NCBI GenBank assembly: GCA_028583605.1
Contig: CM053337.1
Location: 29,088,397 to 29,152,396 of the forward strand
Direction: 5' to 3'
Length of the DNA: 64,000 bases
Origin: Dastarcus helophoroides
Taxonomy: Eukaryota > Arthropoda > Insecta > Coleoptera > Bothrideridae
Both the position numbers and the translations under genes were made by a program. Below are positions 22,440 to 33,854 of the stretch, piece after piece. How positions within the stretch are numbered: position 1 is the stretch's first letter; each line of letters starts with the position of its first letter. The notes below the pieces were generated by a model. That model saw nothing but the letters and a program-made list of their open reading frames with translations. It did no database searches and had not been told where the DNA came from.

Positions 22440-23890
22440 TTTACTCGAAACTTAAGAAGTGCGCCCTAGAGTTGACTCCTGTCCTGAGCAAATTGTTCAC
22501 ACTCTCTTCCTTATATCTTTGTTACCCGTTAAATTTAAAATGATGGAAAAGGTTATCAACATCAAGATTGTGAAATATCTGGAGGAAAATAGAATCATCT
22601 TGGACAGGCAATACGGTCTTAGACAACAACGTTCCACTGGCGATCTACTGGCATGTGATACTCATATCTGTAACTCAGCTGTGGAAAAATATGGTGAGGC
22701 TAGGATTGTGGAATTGGATATCTCAAAGGCCTTCGATAGAGTCTGGCATCGATCTCTTCCCGACAAATTAACATCTTATGGTCTTCCTCCTGGACTCTGT
22801 CATTTGATATCAAATTTTCTCGTTGACAGATCTCTTCAGGTCGTCGTCGATGGCATCTCATCCGAGTCATTTGCGATTAACGCAGGGGTGCCTTAGGGGT
22901 CTGTCCTATCTCCTACTCTAATCCTGTTACACATAAACGATCTCTTAGCTTCAACTTCCAATCCGATATACAGCTACGCAGACGATAGTAGTGTTACCTT
23001 TTTTCTCCGACAAACCGTTATCTATCGCTGCTTCAGATCGACTAAGAGAACAGCAGATTCAGACGATCAATCGGGATCTCAAAATCATTCTAAAATGGGA
23101 CATGAAAAATTTGGTTGACTTCGACGCTATAAAAACTCAGGCCGCGGTTTTCTCTAAGAAAATATTAAGGGATAGTGCAACAAACATTCTAATGGACAGT
23201 AAAATCCTTTCCATGGCATCTAATCTATTTGTCCTAGGAGTGAATGCGAGCACTAACTTCTCTTAGGACGATCATGTGCACGCCATAGCCAAATCCGCCT
23301 CTCAGAAGCTAGGCTTTCGTTTTAGAGCTAAGAGGTACTTCACATCTCATCAGTTATTTACACTATACAAGGCTCAAGTTAGGCCAACACTAGAACGCTG
23401 TTCTTATATTTGGAGTTCAGCCTCAAAGCACACCTTAACTTTCTTGGATTCAATTCAAAGAAGAGCGATTTGCCTAATTGATGACGAGAGTTTGATCGAT
23501 TCTCTCGAAACACTAGAGCGTATGGTTGGTGACTTGTCTCTTTTCTACAAGTAGCATCATGGAAGATGCTCGCAGGAACTACTAGGATTTATCCCCCTAA
23601 GGGCAAGATTCTTGAGGCATGCAAGACAGTCGGGGACAGCAAATTTCTGTGCAGTTCAGCTTGACACACTGTGGACTTCTGCCTACGGAGACTTTTTTAT
23701 ATAGAACTTTCAAGCTCTAGAATTCGTTACCGAAGGAATTTTCCCCAAAAATTACAACCTATCCTTGTTTAAAAAGGCGGTTCATCGCCATCTATCCTTG
23801 TTTTCGCATCCTACTCGCAGAGCTTTGAAGGCATAATGGGGTCACCCTTTGCGAGTGGATTAAAATTTGCACTAAATTTTAATATTATAT
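22440..23890 (+). mobile_element. Jockey-like non-LTR retrotransposon (copy 3), 5' truncated
   Basis: Begins inside the RT at KKCAPELTPVLSKL, matching copy 2 near 18050, and runs to the family 3' end (KNYNLSLFKKAVHRHLSLF, then a TAA at about 23837). It retains the catalytic YADD (22975-22986), which copy 2 has lost. Damage seen: a deletion after FTLSS near 22500, CAG to TAG at the PQG motif (22894-22896), a frameshift right after YADD, a TAG near 23264 and another near 23552. It is less decayed than copy 2, so perhaps younger. Confidence 0.85.
22459..22896 (+). pseudogene. Reverse transcriptase fingers/palm fragment of copy 3
   Basis: 145 codons are open and contain KMMEKVINIKIVKYLEEN, RQYGLRQQRSTGDLL, VELDISKAFDRVWH (the first catalytic Asp, in the LDxSKAFD motif), then SYGLPPGLCHLISNFL and DRSLQVVVDG. 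The frame ends at GVP where the family reads VPQGSVLS, the Gln codon having become TAG. These motifs are diagnostic for non-LTR RT domains. Confidence 0.85.
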
Positions 23891-24775
23891 GCTTTATTTT
23901 TTTCTCAAAATTTGCATATTTTGAAAAATTCGAGTTTGTATTTTAATTAAATATGAAAATTATATACTTAAAAATCGTTCATCTTTCTAAAATTTAAATT
24001 TTTAATTGAAATTTCAGCTTACATAAATAATTCGTTTTACTATGTTTCGAGTTTTTATCAAAACTCAAAAACTTTTTCCCAACATTTTTGCTCTAAAATC
24101 ATAATTTTAACTATTTTAGAAATTTTGAGTTTACCGTCGAGTTTTTGACTAAGCGCGATATGAATTTGCATAATAAAATATAATCAACCTTAATTTTGAG
24201 CAAGGTAACCCCTGTTTTGTACTTCGTAATATAAAAAAAATCAAATCGATATGAATTTATCACATCGATAGAAATAATAATAATCGAAATTGTGAGACTA
24301 TTACTTTTAAACTAATATGAAAAATAAATTATATTTACAATTTTTTTTCTAAACAGTTTTCCATGTATAAAAGCTACGACGTGACGCTGGTAGGAACCAA
24401 AAGTGGTTCTATTTCCAAATACTGTGCTGACTCTTACAGTACCTTGTTCGGGCTTCTCGCAAGTTGAGTCGTACAGGCATAAATTTGGATTAGAAATTGT
24501 TCGCGTTAACGATAAAATGTCTTCAATAATTAGCATATAGTTTGGCAGAAATCATAATCTTTGCTAAAAAAAAGAACCAGGTTTCTTTTTAAAACCTATT
24601 ACTATCTATTAACTGAATACCTTCAGCTGACTGAATTGGGTAGGTAAGTAACTTTCAGAAGGAGTTGGAGTGCTTAGGTTCTTTTTTTGCCAAAATAGGC
24701 GTACCTAGAATAGGGAAAAGTTAATCTTTTCCGATTTAAGCAGTCACTAATAAATTTAGATTCAAATAAAGGACA
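23891..24775. other. AT-rich intergenic, partly minisatellite-like
   Basis: 23891-24180 has weak CTCAAAATTTG-type repeats. 24190-24700 is ordinary sequence in which nothing is recognised; the minus-strand frame 24312-24536 has no domain. Confidence 0.3.
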
Positions 24776-26690
24776 CTTCATTCAGAAATTTCCCTTTTTT
24801 TTTTTCAAAATTCGTCCTTTATTGAAACTTCGAAATTTTCTCGAAATATTAACTTTTTTTCTGAAAATTCCACCTTTTTTCACAAAATTTGCCATTTTCT
24901 TTTAAAACTTTTAGTTTATTCTTAAATTCAATTTCTTTTATGAAAATCTTACTTTCTCAAAATTTGAAATTTTTATTTCAAAATCTTTCCCATTTCTTAA
25001 AATTTGACCTTTAAAATCCTACCTACAAATTTCGTTTTATCAAGATTTGACTTTTCCTTAAAGTTTGGTCAATTTTTTAATTAAAAAGTACAAATTTTAA
25101 ATGATACTTTTTAAAAATTTCGAATTTTTATTTAACAAAACTTAACTTTTTATAATAAATTCCTCATTTATATTAAATTTTCAAATTTTCCTCAAAATTT
25201 CAACCTTTTTTTCGTAATTTCGATGTCTTGAAATTTCAATGTTTGTCTCGATTTGTTTTCGTCTTTGGAAATTGCGATTTTTTTTGCTCGAAATTGGAGA
25301 AAATTACAACACTTTTTTGAAAATCCTTTTATTTTCGCAGTTTCATCTTTGTCTTAGAATCCGATCTTTTATATTAGTGGAAATCCTAAATTTTTCCTCA
25401 AAATTTGTCTACCCCAAAATTTAGATTTTTTAAAATTATTTTTTTCTCGAAATCTCGACTACTTTTTTCAATATTTTATTAGATTCTACTTTACTCGCAA
25501 AATTAGACTTTTTTTCTTAAAGTAGGACCTTTTCTGGAAAATTTCGATTTTTTTTTCAATTTCGGAGTTTTTCTACAAATTTCTACTGTTTGTAGAAAAC
25601 TTCACCTTTGATTCAAAAAATTACTTTCTTTTTCTTGACACTGGTCTTTTTTTAAATTTTTTATCTTCTACGTTGTTTCAATCAACGCCTTCTCGAATTG
25701 ACTTTCCAAATTTTTGACTGTTCGCCCAAAGTCTCAGTTTTTGTCAAAATTTTACGTTTATTTCAAAATCCTGTATTTAATATTTCTGAGAATAAGGACT
25801 TTTTCTTCGAAGTTCGTCGTTTTCCAAGAATATTCAAATTTTTGTCGAAATTCGTCTCTTTTCTAAATTGCGAATCCGTAAAAATCACAACTCTTTCCTC
25901 GAAATTCTTTTTTTCTTAAAATTTTGATTTTTTGTTTAAGTTTTTCTTTCTCTTAATCGATCATTATCAACATTTGTCTTATTTTTTTAAATTTAACTTC
26001 CTCCGCAAAAATTCCTTTTTTTTTTCTCGAAATCCGCAATTTTCCGCAAAAATCGTCTTTTTCTCGGAATTTTGACTTATTCTCTCAAAATTCGTGTTTC
26101 TTTTTTAATACCGACTTAGTTCACTAAGATTCGACTCTTTTAAATAAAATTTTGAATTTTTTTTTTTCAATTTTCTCGGAAGTTTAGGTATTTTTCTTAA
26201 AATTTTGTCGTTTTTTTTTGATTTTTTTTTGTTCTTAACAATGGACTTTTTTCTGAAAATATAGATCTTTTAGACCCTGAATTTTTAAATATTTCTTAAA
26301 ATTTGGTCTTTTTCTTAAAATTTTGATTTTTATATTAAATTTGGATATTCAGTATTATATTTCGAAAATTCTTTCTAGAAATTTTGACTTTTTGTTTAAA
26401 ATTTTTTTTTGTATTCGACTATTCGATTTTTTTATCGACATTCGCAAGACTCATGTTTTTCTCGAAATTTTGACTCATTCTTTCTGAATTTTCGACCTGA
26501 TTCTAACAATCGTTTTTTTTTTGAACTTTTGCCACTTTTATTTAAATTCTTTTTTTACTGAAATTTGATTTTCCGGTAATTTCAATTTGTACCTCAAAAT
26601 TTGCCTTATTTTCCAAAGTTTGAAATTTCTTTCAAAATGTGATGTTTTATAATTATGTAGCTGTGGACATTTCCTCAAAACTGGTTTTTT
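24776..26690. repeat. Long pyrimidine-rich degenerate minisatellite block
   Basis: About 1.9 kb in which the plus strand is T- and C-rich with units like AAATTTCGACTTTTTTCTCG at about 19 bp spacing (a clear run is 25490-25640). This is the reverse complement of the unit in the purine-rich blocks. Frames such as 25239-25424 and 25698-25919 are translations of it. Confidence 0.65.
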
Positions 26691-26699
26691 TTTATATAG

Positions 26700-27035
26700 T
26701 AATGTACACGTTTTATTTTGCTAGAAGAAACCAACCCACAAAAACGTAAAATTTTAGTAGAAAGTTGTTTTTAATAAAGTATAAATAAATACAAATTCTC
26801 AACATATTTTAAGTCAAAATATGTTATTGTTTAATATTAGGTATTTATTTGTAATAGTAATTTATAAATTAGTGCCACATTTTAACTATTGATTATCCAA
26901 TGACTGGTTTTTCGAATTTATTCCATTTTCTAGAAATTCGCCGTTTGATGATTAAAAAAGTTTTAAATAACCTTATTAATTGAAAAAAGCATCTAGCATG
27001 CAATTTTACTTTTGACAATTAAAAAAACTTTAACG
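26700..27035. other. Intergenic, nothing recognised
   Basis: AT-rich sequence of higher complexity than the adjoining tract, with no frame or inverted structure that can be supported. Confidence 0.3.
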
Positions 27036-27039
27036 CGAT

Positions 27040-27310
27040 GGCGAGCGTTAATGAGACTTTGACCGAGGGCCCTTTGTTCTTTGAGCTTTTTTTCTCTGCA
27101 GGTCTATTTATAAATTTCAATAATTTTTGAATATTTTAAGTTTTTTAAAACAAAAGGTCTTTAATAATTTTTAAAAAAGAAAAAAAACAGGATGCAGTAA
27201 CTAAAATAAAACTTTAATTCAGCGCTGAATCCCAATGAGGCCCTGGCCCAGGGCCATTTGTTCCGTTTGGGGCCCCCCTTAGCAGACCCAAAAATGTTTT
27301 TTATAAATTC
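27040..27310. mobile_element. GC-rich hAT-like scraps
   Basis: Two related words stand out from the AT background: GACCGAGGGCCCTTTGTTCT near 27060 and GGCCCAGGGCCATTTGTTCC near 27246. The second sits in a perfect odd palindrome, GGCCCTGGCCCAGGGCC (27241-27257). CAGGGCC heads are common hAT termini, but no element can be delimited. Confidence 0.3.
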
Positions 27311-28710
27311 GAAATTCCTTTCTCGTCAATTTTGAATTTTTATCATTTGTCCCGGTTAAGTATTTAATGCGGTAAAAGGGAGTGAGGCTTTGGCTATTAT
27401 GTTCTACAATGAGAGGAAGGTCTCAACTCAGTCTTAGGTAATTTCCCTGTAGGCTCTTGAGTTAGGATGTGGATTATGAGTATTGTTTTTTTGTTTTTTG
27501 AAATCGAGCCCCCTCTTGAGGAAAATATTAATGTCCTGCAAAAAAGCATAGAATGTCAAGAAATAAGAGACTGCGTAACTACTGTTTTGACACTAAGAAC
27601 TTACCTGTTGAACTGTTTTTAAAATTTCTTATTCTTCTGTATGTAGAATTTATTAGCAGGTACAAACTGGGAATGTTGAAATAAAAGCCATACATAAAAA
27701 AATGTCTTTATTCTTTTGAATCACTCGTCACAGCCTACACACAATACCTCTGGTAGAAATATAAAGATTGTAATCAGTTGTTATAAATAGGTGTCACGTA
27801 ACATCAATATTTAATTGGCACAGTTATTTGGTGAAACGTGATTTTATATGTTATCAGAAACACAACACAGATATAATATTCCATGTAAGAAAATAGTGAC
27901 AGTTAAAAATATAGATGCATTAGATTAAATATATATTTTAATATCGGATAACACAAAGAGTTTGTCGTTGCATATTGATGCTACTCGTTTTCTTAACTCA
28001 ATGTGAGTCAACAGTATAATCAAATTTCAAGTACGTGTTTATAGGTATCGTAAACATTAGACAGTAAGAACCGAACAAGAACATAAAAGATTGAGAGTTT
28101 TTCAGATAACTTTTTAAATTAAATTTTCTTGCTGTATGGTAGATTTACCGTAATATGTAAGTTCTTTATTTTAACGACTTTAAGCACCTTTTGAGCTTGA
28201 ACCCAAAGCAAAACGTATAGAAAAACCAGTTGCAGTTTAAATTTATCAGTAAAATGACTCTTGTAATTCAAAGTGATTTTACGTTTATAAAAATTGTTTG
28301 CATTAGATCTTAATTTGTAACTCTTTCATTCTTTTATGTTAAAGTTTTTCACAAATCATAATCCACTTTATTTTTAGCCAAAATTAGATTGGTTTGAGCT
28401 ATTCAGGGTGTAAATAAATAAGTGCGAAAAAGTACAGGACGTGATTCCGCATCGAAAATTGGCTGAAGTTTCTCCTGCAATTTTTTTCCATTTCGAGTAA
28501 AGACTTTCCATGGTTAGAGGTTAGGAAAGTGTTTTTAATTATTTTCCTAAACAAGTCTGTAATAATGACAATTAGCAGGTTTATTACAGTAACAAGAATA
28601 CATTTTATAAAATACTTGTTAGTGACAACCAGGTTATGTACGATGTAATTAGTCACAAAGCACAAATGTTACTAGGATGGACCTTGTATTATGGATTGCA
28701 TACCAACATC
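27311..28710. other. Intergenic, nothing recognised
   Basis: Mostly unique, moderately AT-rich sequence. The minus-strand frame 28399-28665 has some hydrophobic character but no domain, no splice context and no family resemblance. It is not called as a gene. Confidence 0.3.
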
Positions 28711-28714
28711 TAGT

Positions 28715-28978
28715 AAAAATTGAAATACAAATCTTGTCCCCTAAAACCAAGAAAGATTAAAAAACACAACAGGGCTTGCTCTAACGCGTTTTGATAGCTA
28801 AGCTATCATCTTCAGAGAGAAACCAGTATCTCTCTGAAGATAATAGCTTGGCTATCGAAACGCATTAGAGCAAGCTCTGTTGTGTTTTTTAATCTTTCTT
28901 GGTTTTAGGGACAAGATTTGTATTTCAATTTTTGAAGATAACCAAGGACTAGTCCGTTCCATCAGAAAAAAAATTATC
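28715..28978. mobile_element. Palindromic hairpin element, compact copy (family member 2)
   Basis: Left arm 28715-28820 and right arm 28822-28934 are nearly exact inverted copies, each containing a TCTAACGCGTTTTGATAG-type block, and they meet at the GAGAGA/TCTCTC centre. The central GCGCATGCGC region of member 1 is missing, so this is a shorter derivative. The tail with CCAAGGACTAGTCCGTTCC lies only on the right, in inverted orientation to member 1; in both copies it is attached to the same side of the palindrome. Confidence 0.75.
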
Positions 28979-29034
28979 TATTAAATGCAAGCAATCTCGG
29001 TGTAGTATGCGGTTCTTTATGCTAAACTTAACAA

Positions 29035-29285
29035 ATAATGTGAATTAAACGTTCTGTAATGAAATAGTTGAAGGTGCTATAGAGTTCGAAATATTGACAA
29101 CCAAACAACCATAGATTGGTCTCGGTGTTCCTTGGTCTCACAAGCAGGTCATTGAAACATTTTCAATTTATAGCTATTAGTCAGTCACAGACATAAATAT
29201 TCAAAAGATCTAAATCCCACTGAGTGATTTGTAAATGACTTTCGACTTCATCTTACGAGGAATAGTTGTGCTGTATGGTGTTTCA
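29035..29285. repeat. Old dispersed repeat, related to 61823-62030
   Basis: Shares interspersed identical words with 61823-62030 in the same order: GTTCTGTAAT, AGTTxAAxGTGCT, TTCCTTGG, CAATTTA, AGTCAGT and TGTAAxTGACTTT. No coding potential and no visible termini. Probably a decayed element of unknown class. Confidence 0.4.
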
Positions 29286-29289
29286 AACA

Positions 29290-30128
29290 ATTATGAACTG
29301 AATTTATAACGAGGTAACTAAAGTAGCAAAATCACTAGTAGTAAGAACATTGCTTTAGTTAGCATATAGCAAACATCTTTATCGTAAGGTGCAGTCCAAA
29401 CTCATTTACAATCACTCAGTGGCATTGGGGTGCCTTGAGAATTATGTGGCTTATTATAAACTGAAAATGTTTGTAACGACCATGATAAGGCCATCGAAGG
29501 CAAAAATCGGTCAATGGTTGTTGGTTGTAAATATTTTCAACCCTAAAACGTTCGATTATTTCATTAGAGAACATTTGATTAACATTTTTGTTGTGGCGTA
29601 TTAATTTTTAATTTAAATTTTCCTTTAAATTAAAATAGGAATTTGTAAAAAAAATGGGTGGCATAGCTTGGTAGATTTGGATATGTTTTTGAATCTTCCA
29701 TATTTTTGTAAAGTGGATAATTTTCAAATAAAAAATAAAATGTGTTGCAGTAATAACGTCTTCATTTGAAAAATCTGAAATCCACTAAGACGAAAAAACT
29801 GCGCTGTATAGCAAAATATTTAGGGTGCTTTTGCATTTTTTAATGTGTTTCTAAAATCTGCTTCATTCGAAATTAGCGCCTTTGAAAATGCGCTTGAAAT
29901 CTGAAAAGCTATGAGCATTAAATGTGAAAACATGAATGGAGAATACCTTCCAACATACTAAAAGACGCTAATTCAAGACTTGATCCATGACAAGATTATA
30001 TTTTTTCATTTAATGAAACTCCATCTTTTTCATCAAACGAATGCATTATCACTGCAGCACATTTTATTTTCTAGGAGAAAACTATTAATTGTACAAAAAA
30101 CATAGAAGAAATAAAAAATGTTCAGACT
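29290..30128. other. Intergenic, nothing recognised
   Basis: Contains a 71-codon plus-strand frame (29389-29604) beginning with a non-ATG codon and without any domain; not called. No repeats of note. Confidence 0.3.
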
Positions 30129-30130
30129 TA

Positions 30131-30582
30131 ATAGCCGGCCATACACCAGCAGATTACTCGACGAATTGTATATGGCAGATATCAAATCAGCGGAATTAAC
30201 TTCGCGTTGATGGACAGAGCCAAGCCACACACTAATCGGCAGACTTTATCTTGCACAGATTAAATATGTCAGGTAGTGGCCGTTAAAGGTTTTGATTCGT
30301 TCTGACTTTGATATCTTTTAGTCAAAAACTTCAGATATTACCAGCTAAACCTCGGGTGCATGCAACCATACCCCGAGCCGAGTCAAATTTGTTCAAAAAT
30401 GACGAGTATTAACCCGCTAATATGAATTTTTTAGCTGATGGATATAATTGGAGGTTATAATATGTATACAGATATGTGCGTTAGTGGAAAGCATCATACT
30501 TGGTATATAACAAGCCAAGTACGCAGATATATCTTTACTGCTTAAATCCGCAGATTAAATTCGTTCATTTATGGCCGGCTAC
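30131..30582. mobile_element. MITE with TAGCCGGCCAT ends
   Basis: TAGCCGGCCATA at 30132 and its inverse complement, TATGGCCGGCTA, at about 30570-30581 enclose about 450 bp. Inside the ends, CAGATTA-type words are also repeated in inverse orientation (30149 and about 30550). TAA flanks on both sides would fit a 3-bp target duplication (PIF/Harbinger style), but this is uncertain. The element is not coding. Confidence 0.55.
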
Positions 30583-30589
30583 TAATTTT

Positions 30590-31290
30590 TGTAATTCATA
30601 TTCTTATGAACCAATATTAACGAACATTTTCTGAACAGAAAATTGATAAGGGGTTTACATTTCACTACTTAAGGGTTCACTAAAATATTTACCAAATTAA
30701 TGTAATAATAAAACATAGTTTTTCCTGTCTTTAATAAAAAATGAAAAACTTTTTCCTAACGTCCAACCTTGGGGGCCGTAAATTCGAAAGGAGAATATTT
30801 TTGGAAAAACCTATGCTAATTTTCAATGCAGAATCTTTTTCTGGACCTATTTATTTACATCCTGTATGCATCTAAATTCTTGAGTGTAAACCATTTTATT
30901 ATAGAAAATCAGTAGCTAAATGCATTACTTGTAATAGAAAGGCTTCACAAATTATTTGCATTAACCTTTAAAATTCTAAAATTTAACCATCATTCCGTTG
31001 TATTGAGGTTTTTCACAAATTAAGAGGCATTTAATTTCTTTCTTATTATAAAAAGAGAATATTTTTTCTGCTGGCCTTAGTTATGATTTAAATTTGTATG
31101 TTAATCATCTCTTTTTATTATATTCAAATGTTAGAGCAATAATTGCTTACATAAATTTAAACAAGAAAAGCACCAGCATAGTTTAGTGCAAGAATGGCAA
31201 ACCTATGGCAAGCATGTCACAGGTGGCACGTAAGAACAATTTTCGGGCACGTTATACTCCTTTTACAACAACAAAAGTGTAAATAAGCAA
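30590..31290. other. Intergenic with a possible hAT scrap
   Basis: Mostly unrecognised. At 31192-31255 the word ATGGCAAACCTATGGCAAGC followed by GTCACAGGTGGCACG resembles hAT-derived sequence, but no boundaries can be set. Confidence 0.25.
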
Positions 31291-31299
31291 ATTTTTATA

Positions 31300-32045
31300 G
31301 TAACTTTTTTTTCCATGTAACTTTCCAGACTTTGCGGGAGTTTCAAATTCGAGAATAAAAATCAAGTTTTTGATAATTCATATTTAAATAAAAAAAATAA
31401 AAAAAATGAATGTTGCAGATGTAAGATTAATATTTTAGAAAATGATTTACAATTCCCAAATTAAAGTGAAATCAAAGCGTCACCAATTAAAATTTTTTAT
31501 TATTTCCAGGACAATTTCAGGAAAAAAGTTTGACTTTTGAGATTTTTTTAAGATATTGACTCTTTCTTCAGAATTCCGAGTTTAATCATGATCGAATTTT
31601 AATTTTTAATTTCGAGAAACACGTTTTCAACTTTAGTCGAGTGGAACCGTTAGATAAACAATTTAATTTTTATGAAATTTTTTTCTAATTTAAAGTTTAA
31701 GTTTAAACTTTTCTGAATTTTGCCTTTTCTAAAAGTTTCTAGACAAAAAATTGGATAGAGTCAAAGTTTAGTGAACATTTTTTAATTATTTGAAGTTTTA
31801 AAAAGTTTTTTTTTTTGAAAATCCTTCAAAATTTTGTATTAAAATTAGAGTTTTGTTTTACTCAATTTTGCATTTCCCTGATATGCGAAATTTCCTGGTT
31901 AAAGCTTAAAATTTATAAACTCAAAATTAGAGAATTTCTTTATACATTTTAAACTAAGGATCAACTTTTTCAGAATAAAAATAAGATATTTAGAAATAAG
32001 TTTTCTTTTAAAAAAAATCTAAAATTTCATGCTTATCCACAAAAT
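31300..32045. repeat. AT-rich degenerate minisatellite, mixed orientation
   Basis: Short blocks of the dispersed repeat in both polarities (for example AAAATTTTxTATT and GTTTGACTTTTGAGATTTT). No gene is seen. Confidence 0.4.
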
Positions 32046-32100
32046 GGAAAGGGGTGTTTAAAATTAAGTTCGTATTACTTAACCAAACCTAATCTACTAT

Positions 32101-33722
32101 AATATACCGAGTGTTTTTTTGGTTGGGAGGTTACCTTTATATGGAATATCACTTATTATAAAGGCAAACTGATTTTGTCGATGGGGCTCATCGGGGCTAA
32201 ACTTCCTTTCAAAAATATTTTCAACTTCCTCCCACTTCCGGTTAGTAGAGATTAACTTTCTTATTTTAAATGGCAACCCCCAAATTTTATACTTCATTTG
32301 GATTTCACGTAGAAAAATTAAGGTGAGTTTATGTGTTCATGTTTATTGCTGTCTTTGATAGTTTTAAGATATTTTAATTTTTCGGAAAAAAATGACAGAA
32401 AAGAGGATTATTTTGACTCTTTGTATCTTTTTTATTATTTGCAGTAAAAACATAAAATTTGGGTTAAATCATGGAATATAATGGAGACTATAATAACGTA
32501 ATCAGGTTTTACATTTATTACACAGGGTGATGGAAATTTTATGATCTTTATTGTTTTTGTTTTATTCAGAAAAACTCTGTTTTTTTTTAAATGGGAACTA
32601 TGTGTTTTTTAATCATTTTTGGATTCTTCACGTAAAAAGAAGAAAAAAGTTATATGACTTATTTTTCAAAATTCTGCACTGTTACAGAGATATAATTTAA
32701 AATAAAAAAGAAAAATATGTCTTTTTTTTCTCTAGCAGCAACTTGGTAGTATAGAACAAAATTTTCAAAAAAAAAGGTAACCACAAGGCCCAAAAAGTTT
32801 ATGCTAAATAACATTTAAAAGATAACCGTACAAGACGAATAAGTTTTTGGCTAATTGTTAGAATATTTACTGAAAAATATTTAGGGAGCCACGAATGTAA
32901 GTTTCGTAAAACGGGTTTGTTAAACAGCCTTCTCATTTTTGGAGTAATGAAAACCAACAACAAATGTTCAAGAAAATTCGTCCTTTTAACTGTTATGCTG
33001 TTAGATTAGAACTCAGGATTTGTAAGCGTTAAATTTTATAATGAAAATCGAAATGGAAATTTTTTAGTGATTTTTTACGACTACTGCAGGATAAGCATAT
33101 TGCTAGGAACAATCGGATGTGCTTAAAAACGTTACTCAATTCGAAATCTTAAAATATGCCTTTAAATGTATTGAAACAGAAGATCGTCCTTGTTGTTCTT
33201 AATGTAAATTTTTTGTCAATAATTTTTTGTTTGTTCCTTATTATTAATATATGTTTGATTCTTTTTATTTTGAGATTTATGTAAAATACCTCTGTAACGG
33301 CACAAAATTAAAAAAAATAAATAATATAAATTTTTTCTTCTTTTTATGTGAAGAATTTAAAAATGATTAAAAAACATTTAGTTTCTATTTAAAAAAACAG
33401 AGTTTTTTTTGAATAAAACACAAACACAGCAAAGATTAGAAAATTTCTATCACCCTGTATAATAAATGTAAAACCTGATTACGTTATGTCTTTATAATAT
33501 TCCGCGATTTCAGCCCAAATTTCATGTTTTTACTGCAAATAATAAAAAAAATACAAAGAGTCAAAAGAACCCTCTTTTCTGTCATTTTTTTTTCGAAAAA
33601 TTGAAATATCTTTAAAACTATCAAAGGTTACAATAAACATGTATACATAAACTCACCTTATTTTCTTACTTAAAGTCCAAATAAAATATAAAATTTGGGA
33701 GTTGCCATTTAAAAGGTGAAAA

Positions 33723-33754
<32 letters not shown>

Positions 33755-33848
33755 TATATATTTACGTAGTTTAGCCCCGATTAGCTCCATCGTCAAAATC
33801 AGTTTGCCTTTATAATAACCTCCCAACTAAAAAAACAGCCGGTATATT
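32101..33848. mobile_element. Foldback-type element with inverted arms of about 600 bp
   Basis: The left arm (32101 to about 32705) and right arm (about 33285 to 33848) are inverted copies over nearly their whole length. They share, in mirror order, AATATACCG ends, GGTTGGGAGGTTA, GGCAAACTGATTTTG, ATCGGGGCTAAACT, GGTGAGTTTATG, TTTTTATTATTTGCAGTAAA, AACGTAATCAGGTTTTACAT and TTAATCATTTTT. The unpaired centre is about 550 bp. No transposase is encoded, so mobilisation would need a helper. A relative of the end of the arm sits at 61566-61748 next to the piggyBac-like transposase. The frame 32097-32297 lies in the arm and is not a gene. Confidence 0.85.
33725..33756. repeat. (ATT)n microsatellite inside the right foldback arm
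   Basis: About ten TTA/ATT units in a row. The matching position of the left arm has an unrelated sequence, so the microsatellite expanded after the two arms diverged or replaced part of one arm. Confidence 0.85.
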
Positions 33849-33854
33849 ACCAAG

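Noticed and set aside
28399..28665. 88-codon minus-strand frame with hydrophobic start
   Set aside because: No signal-peptide pattern convincing enough, no domain, no exon borders.
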